Source: Ruminococcus sp. (GTDB taxonomy: Bacteria; Bacillota; Clostridia; Oscillospirales; Ruminococcaceae). From it: a stretch of 39,062 nucleotides of DNA. The DNA lies in NCBI RefSeq assembly GCF_017650195.1, contig NZ_JAGCFH010000227.1, positions 1 through 39,062 on the forward strand, read 5' to 3'. The translations under genes and the position numbers were made by a program. Shown piece after piece: positions 35,446 through 39,062 of this stretch (within the stretch, counting starts at the first letter, position 1; each line of letters begins with the position of its first letter). The notes under the pieces are model-generated. The model worked only from the letters and a program-made list of their open reading frames with translations. It had not been told where the DNA came from and did not search any database.

Positions 35446-35490
35446 ATAAAGCCCTGGAAGAAGCTTATGCTTATTCCAGGGCTTTATATT
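35446..35490 (+). terminator. Terminator of the DUF1846 gene
   Basis: ATAAAGCCCTGGAA pairs with TTCCAGGGCTTTAT across a 13-base loop, followed by a short T-rich stretch. Confidence 0.82.
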
Positions 35491-35575
35491 ATACATTTTC
35501 GAACGTCCTGTGCTATAAAGAAACACAAAAAATGTTATTTATCCGAAATATTTTCGAGAAATTTTCAAAAAGCAC

Positions 35576-35604
35576 TTGACATCTTATTATTTTTATGATA
35601 TTAT
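35576..35604 (+). promoter_or_regulatory. Promoter of the NrtR-like gene
   Basis: -35 TTGACA (35576-35581), 17-base spacer, -10 TATTAT (35599-35604). The -10 box lies inside a perfect palindrome. Confidence 0.8.
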
Positions 35605-35609
35605 CATAA
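35593..35609. promoter_or_regulatory. Perfect palindrome over the -10 box, probable NrtR operator
   Basis: TTATGATATTATCATAA is a perfect 8-1-8 inverted repeat covering the -10 element. A dimeric regulator bound here would block transcription; autorepression by the Nudix-wHTH protein encoded just downstream is the simplest reading. Confidence 0.65.
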
Positions 35610-35635
35610 TAGAAATATCAAAGGAGATGAACCAA

Positions 35636-36457
35636 ATGGATAGTGAAAAGGAATTTTTGGCGAAATATGACCTCAGTAAATACGACAGACCATCGGTAAC
35701 GACGGATGTTGCAGCATTTATGATAAGCTCCGAGGATAAGACCTGCTACAGGAAGAATCATGAGAACAAGCTTCGGCTTCTGCTAATTAAAAGGGCCGGA
35801 CATCCCTTCAAGGATATGTGGGCGCTGCCCGGTGGCTTTTTGCAGAAAGGGGAGACCATTGAGGAGTGTGCTCTTAGAGAAACACAGGAGGAAACGAATA
35901 TACTGCCAGTGTCCATAATGCCTGTGGGAGTTTTCAGCAAGCCCGACCGTGACCCGAGAGGCTGGATAATCTCAAACGCATTTATTTCTGTGATAAGCGA
36001 GGAATCAGTCAAGCTGTTCGGAAGCGACGATGCCTCCGATGCACAGTGGTTCAGTATAAGCTTTGAAAGGGGAGAGGACTGCAGTTATCATCTTTCCCTC
36101 AGTTATAAGGAGATTGAGCTGAATGCAGTGCTTTCTGAGGAAAAAACGAGTTTCGGCAGAACGAATTACTGTATTATCGACAGCGGTGGTCTTGCATTTG
36201 ACCATGCTGCTATAATCGCTACGGCTTTGACAGCTTTGAGGAATGAAGCAAGGAATTATGACGCTGTATTCGATTTTCTGCCGGAAAAATTCACGCTGAC
36301 TGCCTTTCAGAAGGTTCAGGAGACTATAATGAATATATCGATCCTGCCTGTGAATTTCCGGCGAATGGTCAGCAGCTATGTTGAGGAGACCGATGAATAT
36401 GTAAGGGGTGAGGGACACCGCCCAGCAAAGCTTTTCAGGCGCAAAAATAATACTTGA
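35636..36457 (+). CDS. NrtR-like regulator: Nudix domain plus winged helix
   Basis: 273 residues. The N-terminal Nudix domain (about 18-150) has a near-complete Nudix box at 67-89 (GFLQKGETIEECALRETQEETNI), but the conserved hydrophobic residue after RE and the glycine after EE are both Thr, suggesting weak or lost hydrolase activity. The C-terminal winged helix (about 205-273, FLPEKFTLTAFQKVQETIM and GHRPAKLFRRK) is typical of NrtR, which senses ADP-ribose and represses NAD genes. The nicotinamidase and pncB genes follow directly. The ATG at 35636 is nine bases after AAGGAG. It could also be an ADP-ribose pyrophosphatase. Confidence 0.88.
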   Translation: MDSEKEFLAKYDLSKYDRPSVTTDVAAFMISSEDKTCYRKNHENKLRLLLIKRAGHPFKDMWALPGGFLQKGETIEECALRETQEETNILPVSIMPVGVFSKPDRDPRGWIISNAFISVISEESVKLFGSDDASDAQWFSISFERGEDCSYHLSLSYKEIELNAVLSEEKTSFGRTNYCIIDSGGLAFDHAAIIATALTALRNEARNYDAVFDFLPEKFTLTAFQKVQETIMNISILPVNFRRMVSSYVEETDEYVRGEGHRPAKLFRRKNNT

Positions 36458-36483
36458 CTGTTGCGCCGTAGCTGAGATATAAT
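36454..36483 (+). promoter_or_regulatory. Promoter of the nicotinamidase-pncB genes
   Basis: -35 TTGACT (36454-36459, over the stop codon of the regulator gene), 18-base spacer, -10 TATAAT (36478-36483). No palindrome like that at 35593 is seen here. Confidence 0.65.
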
Positions 36484-36520
36484 AAAAGTATAATTAATGA
36501 CCAAAGGAGGATATGGGTCT

Positions 36521-37045
36521 ATGAAAAAGTTTTTGGTAGTAGTTGATATGCAGAAGGATTTTATTGACGGAGCTCTCGGTTCTGAGGACGCCTGCGCCAT
36601 AATTCCTGCTGCTGCTCAGAAAATAGCTGAGTTCGAGGGTGAGATATTTGCTACATACGATACTCACTTTGACGACTATATGGATACGGCAGAGGGCAAA
36701 AAGCTGCCTGTGCCGCACTGTATCAAGGGCACAGAGGGCTGGCAGCTCAACAAGGATATAGCGGCTGCACTCAAGGGAAAAAAATATACTCCCGTGGAGA
36801 AATATACTTTCGGCTCTGTAAAACTGCCAGAGCTTATAAGAAAAGCTGCCGGTACAGATGATCTGAGCATAGAACTCATAGGTCTCTGTACTGATATATG
36901 TGTTGTGAGCAATGCACTACTCCTCAAAGCGAATTTTCCGGAAGCTGTCATAGCCGTTGATAGAACCTGCTGTGCAGGAGTTACTCCCGAAAAGCACGAT
37001 GCAGCTATTGAGACCATGAAGAGCTGCCAGATAGATATATTATGA
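36521..37045 (+). CDS. Nicotinamidase-like isochorismatase-family hydrolase
   Basis: 174 residues. The catalytic triad of the family is visible: D9 (VVVDMQKDF), K94 (VEKYTFGS) and C127 (GLCTDICVVSNA), with metal-site candidates D47, H49 and H66. Nicotinamidase turns nicotinamide into nicotinate, the substrate of the pncB product encoded 19 bases downstream, which makes PncA the best call. The ATG at 36521 is ten bases after AAAGGAGG; a frame-extending ATG upstream precedes the ribosome site and is rejected. Confidence 0.92.
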   Translation: MKKFLVVVDMQKDFIDGALGSEDACAIIPAAAQKIAEFEGEIFATYDTHFDDYMDTAEGKKLPVPHCIKGTEGWQLNKDIAAALKGKKYTPVEKYTFGSVKLPELIRKAAGTDDLSIELIGLCTDICVVSNALLLKANFPEAVIAVDRTCCAGVTPEKHDAAIETMKSCQIDIL

Positions 37046-37064
37046 TAAGGAAAGGAAGATTATT

Positions 37065-38264
37065 ATGAAGCTTGAACCTATAGTTATTTCCCTCCTCGAT
37101 ACAGATCTTTACAAATTCAATATGGATCAGGTCATCTTTCATAAGCACACCGACCTCTGCGGACAATACTTCTTCAAGTGCCGAAATAAGGACGTTGTAT
37201 TCACACCTGAAATGGTCCAGGAGATAAACGACCAGATAGACCACCTTTGTTCACTTACATTCAAAAAGGAAGAGCTTGATTATCTTCGTTCTATACGTTT
37301 TATCAAGGATGACTATGTTGAATTCCTGAGGCTTTGGAGACCTATCAGGGACTATGTCACTGTTAGACTAGAGGATAGCGGAGAACTGTATATCGAAGTG
37401 AACGGTCCGTTGTTCTCGGCAATGCAGTTTGAAATATACTTGTTGGAGATAGTGAACGAGGTATACTTCCGCATGAAATATGACTACGACAGGCTGAGAA
37501 AGTCTGCTGAGGAAAGGCTCGACAAGAAGATAAAGTCAATGAACGACGGCACTTATACATTCAGCTTTGCCGAGTTCGGCTGCCGTAGGCGTCTGTCAAG
37601 AGAGTGGGAGGACGTTGTTGTAAAACGTCTTGTTACTGAGACAAAGAACTGCGTCGGTACTTCAAATGTGTACCTTGCCATGAAGTATAATGTTACTCCT
37701 ATTGGTACTTATGCTCACGAGTTCGTGCAGATGTATCAGGGCATAGATTCTATACCTCTTGCTTATACCAACCACTATGCCATGAAGGACTGGTACGACG
37801 AGTACGACGGCGATAACGGTACAGCTCTTACGGATACGGTTACGACTGACCTGTTTCTGCTTGACTTCAACCGTTCTATGGTCAATAACTATACGGGAGT
37901 ACGCCACGACAGCGGTGACCCTTACGAGTGGGGAGAGAAGATAATAGCTCACTATAAAAAGTACGGAGTTGACCCGAAGACTAAGCTCCTACTGTTCAGT
38001 GACAGCCTTGACTTTGACAGGGCACAGAAGCTTTACGACTACTTTTGCGGTAAGACTAAGGTTTCCTTCGGCATAGGCACCTTCTGCTCCAACGATACGG
38101 AGGAAAAGGCACTGAATATTGTTATAAAGCTCCAGTACGTAAACGGTCGTCCTGTTGCGAAGCTCTCTGACGATATGGGCAAGGCTATGTGCCGCGACGA
38201 GGAATATCTCGGATATCTTAAGCGCTCGGTTGAGTTCCGGATCAAGCGTGAGAGCAGCCGTTAG
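37065..38264 (+). CDS. pncB: Nicotinate phosphoribosyltransferase
   Basis: 399 residues, matching the shorter PncB type. It joins nicotinate to PRPP to give nicotinate mononucleotide, in the Preiss-Handler route to NAD. Visible are LLDTDLYKFNM near the start, FGCRRRLSREWE (171-182), GTSNVYLAMKYN, the phosphorylated-histidine motif GTYAHEF with H218, TGVRHDSGDPYEWGEK, and the PRPP/phosphate loop FGIGT with the following Asn-Asp. The ribosome site is AAGGAAAG. Co-transcribed with the nicotinamidase gene and probably controlled by the NrtR-like protein upstream. Confidence 0.97.
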   Translation: MKLEPIVISLLDTDLYKFNMDQVIFHKHTDLCGQYFFKCRNKDVVFTPEMVQEINDQIDHLCSLTFKKEELDYLRSIRFIKDDYVEFLRLWRPIRDYVTVRLEDSGELYIEVNGPLFSAMQFEIYLLEIVNEVYFRMKYDYDRLRKSAEERLDKKIKSMNDGTYTFSFAEFGCRRRLSREWEDVVVKRLVTETKNCVGTSNVYLAMKYNVTPIGTYAHEFVQMYQGIDSIPLAYTNHYAMKDWYDEYDGDNGTALTDTVTTDLFLLDFNRSMVNNYTGVRHDSGDPYEWGEKIIAHYKKYGVDPKTKLLLFSDSLDFDRAQKLYDYFCGKTKVSFGIGTFCSNDTEEKALNIVIKLQYVNGRPVAKLSDDMGKAMCRDEEYLGYLKRSVEFRIKRESSR

Positions 38265-38394
38265 CCTGTAGGGGAGAATAATGGGAGCCTCCTTTGGCAA
38301 AATCGTGATACAAAATTACCAAGCTAATAATTTCAGGCATGGTTATCCATTTTTCCTTTAGGGGAAGATGACTAATATTCGCAATCCAAACGTA
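38265..38394 (+). other. pncB 3' untranslated region
   Basis: About 130 bases between the pncB stop and its terminator. No credible coding frame, promoter or repeat was seen. Confidence 0.4.
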
Positions 38395-38567
38395 AAAAGA
38401 GAACCGCCGACGCTATTGCGCCGGCGGCTTTTTTATTCTCTTTCCGAAAGGTGTGTTCAGAGGACGGTGGTGTGCGGCACCGTCGTGAGTGTTTGCGCCG
38501 GGAGGTATTGTGTTCGGCGCTGGAACGAGGAACAATGAAGGATGTCTTTTATTTCTTTTCCTTTACT
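38395..38567 (-). ncRNA. Candidate small RNA with an ACCTCCC loop
   Basis: A minus-strand promoter at 38574-38602 would start an RNA of about 170 bases ending at the terminator at 38401-38435. It can fold into GCGCC/GGCGC (38495-38520) with a long unpaired loop containing ACCTCCC, and GACGGTG/CACCGTC (38463-38484). The C-rich loop is complementary to ribosome sites (GGGAGGT), a feature of some Firmicutes trans-acting RNAs. A TTG-initiated 40-codon frame (38413-38535) exists but has no ribosome site. No known family was recognised. Confidence 0.45.
38401..38435. terminator. Bidirectional terminator shared by pncB and a candidate minus-strand RNA
   Basis: CCGCCGACGC pairs with GCGCCGGCGG (one A-C mismatch) across a TATT loop, then TTTTTT on the plus strand. 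In the minus direction the stem is followed by TTCTCTTTTT. Confidence 0.87.
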
Positions 38568-38573
38568 GTCTAT

Positions 38574-38602
38574 ATTATAACGCAGTTGTGATTGATATGC
38601 AA
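38574..38602 (-). promoter_or_regulatory. Promoter with no gene behind it
   Basis: Minus-strand -35 TTGCAT (38597-38602), 17-base spacer, -10 TATAAT (38574-38579). There is no protein gene between it and the terminator about 140 bases further. Confidence 0.65.
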
Positions 38603-38825
38603 TAACAGAGCGATTTCGGTTTGTATACAGTTTGGATATCAAATGCTTACGGAATATGTCAAATTGGTTACATAATTCTGACAACGGTGACAAATTTTGT
38701 TGGGGAAATATGGAGAAATCTTCGAAAGCTAGGAGATTTCATCCTTATTTAGTATAGTACGGGCGCTTTTCCTTATACAGTTTGCATTGTAAGAATTTTC
38801 ATTGTACCTTTTTGGTATTTCTGCA

Positions 38826-38928
38826 TATTATAATATAAGCAGCAGGTTCGAGCGTGCCGTCAGGAGGTGGAGCAGCGATCCCACGGATAGCTTCCAGGCA
38901 TAAGGCGCGCCTCTGACGGCTGTTTTTA
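38826..38928 (+). ncRNA. Candidate short structured RNA or leader
   Basis: -35-like TTGTAC (38802-38807) and -10 TATTAT/TATAAT (38826-38834) precede a 90-base segment. It closes into a long stem: GCCGTCAG (38856-38863) plus AGG pairs with CCT plus CTGACGGC (38910-38920), followed by TGTTTTTA. Inside, TGGAGC pairs with GCTTCCA (one bulge) and ATCC with GGAT. It has the shape of a small terminator-ended RNA. No known family (SRP, 6S, tRNA, common riboswitch) was matched. Confidence 0.4.
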
Positions 38929-38933
38929 TATAG

Positions 38934-38975
38934 AAAAAAGCTGCCAGAGCATATCCGGCAGCTTTTGTGTTTTTA
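38934..38975 (-). terminator. Terminator of the gene at the right edge
   Basis: GCTGCC (38940-38945) and GGCAGC (38957-38962) with flanking A/T form a stem followed in the minus direction by TTTTTTC, and by TTTTGTGTTTTT in the plus direction. It begins right after the stop codon of the edge gene. Confidence 0.85.
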
Positions 38976-39062
38976 TCTATAGCATGAGTCGATGCCGAGG
39001 TATTCCTCGAGGGAAAGTCCACTTTCGTAGATCTTTGTAGCGGTTTCCTCTCCGAGGTATCT
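38973..39062 (-). CDS. C-terminal end of an unidentified protein
   Basis: Thirty codons including the stop are inside the window. The reading RYLGEETATKIYESG followed by LSLEEYLGI and a final CYR looks like a genuine helical protein end. The terminator directly behind its TAA supports this frame over the other two. Too little is visible to name the family. Confidence 0.6.
   Translation of the reverse strand, partial: RYLGEETATKIYESGLSLEEYLGIDSCYR

Noticed and set aside
35576-35635. Earlier TTG start for the NrtR-like gene
   Set aside because: The TTG is part of the -35 box, so it would not be in the transcript.
38457-38693. 78-codon open frame on the minus strand
   Set aside because: It runs over a promoter and a hairpin region, has no ribosome site and unconvincing composition.
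38843-38858. GGTTCGAG, similar to a tRNA T-loop
   Set aside because: No acceptor, D or anticodon arms can be formed around it.
38856-38885. GTCAGG...AGCAGC, reminiscent of the SRP RNA core
   Set aside because: The GGAA-type tetraloop and the spacing needed for SRP helix 8 are missing.
38828-39022. 64-codon open frame on the minus strand
   Set aside because: It overlaps a terminator, the candidate RNA stem and a better C-terminal coding frame of the edge gene.

Overview
The window looks like chromosome of a low-to-mid GC Gram-positive anaerobe of the Ruminococcus / Oscillospiraceae type. The clues are a secreted GH16 beta-glucanase with a dockerin-like calcium repeat, two tRNA-sensing T-box leaders (valS and tyrS), strong TTGACA/TATAAT promoters with 17-base spacers, GGAGG ribosome sites, lipoproteins with classic lipoboxes, and the yfmF/ymfH and DUF421/DUF4363 gene pairs. 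No phage, IS element, CRISPR array, rRNA or tRNA gene was recognised. Most of the window is housekeeping and envelope genes; the less ordinary content lies in the intergenic and regulatory parts.

Layout: 1-1673 (minus) is a zinc/manganese-type ABC importer (ATPase plus permease, cut by the left edge) behind a promoter carrying a Fur-family operator. 1820-4800 holds a small membrane protein, the GH16 enzyme (minus) and a lipoprotein. 4805-7257 (minus) is a likely operon: HD-domain protein, O-acetylhomoserine sulfhydrylase and a flavodoxin. 7425-8953 is gdhA. 9035-10886 holds a cytidylate-kinase-like protein and a DUF421/DUF4363 pair whose ribosome site is buried in a hairpin. 10966-12690 (minus) is prfB plus an AT-rich anchored protein. 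12830-15964 is a valine T-box and valS. 15993-17477 is htrA (minus), divergent from a CorC/HlyC-type CBS protein (17923-19194). 19223-23034 (minus) is an MBOAT acyltransferase, SGNH hydrolase and zinc-ribbon protein kinase operon. 23403-28134 (minus) is a very tight yfmF-ymfH-lgt-folD operon. 28215-29935 is a RING-finger membrane protein and a lipoprotein. 29944-30577 (minus) is a lone prepilin. 30644-33534 (minus) is a tyrosine T-box followed by two membrane-protein genes and tyrS; the second membrane-protein gene is split by an in-frame amber codon. 33868-35490 is a DUF1846 protein. 35576-38435 is an NAD-salvage locus: NrtR-like regulator, nicotinamidase and nicotinate phosphoribosyltransferase. 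38395-39062 carries two possible small RNAs and the end of an unidentified minus-strand gene.

The most interesting points are the possible sRNA ending at the pncB terminator (38395-38567), the perfect palindrome on the -10 box of the nrtR-like gene, the amber-split gene inside the tyrosine-responsive operon, the kinase linked to an O-acyltransferase/SGNH pair, the hairpin over the DUF421 ribosome site, and the cluster of TGTGAAA-type motifs between htrA and the CBS gene. All calls were read by eye from sequence; no database search was run.
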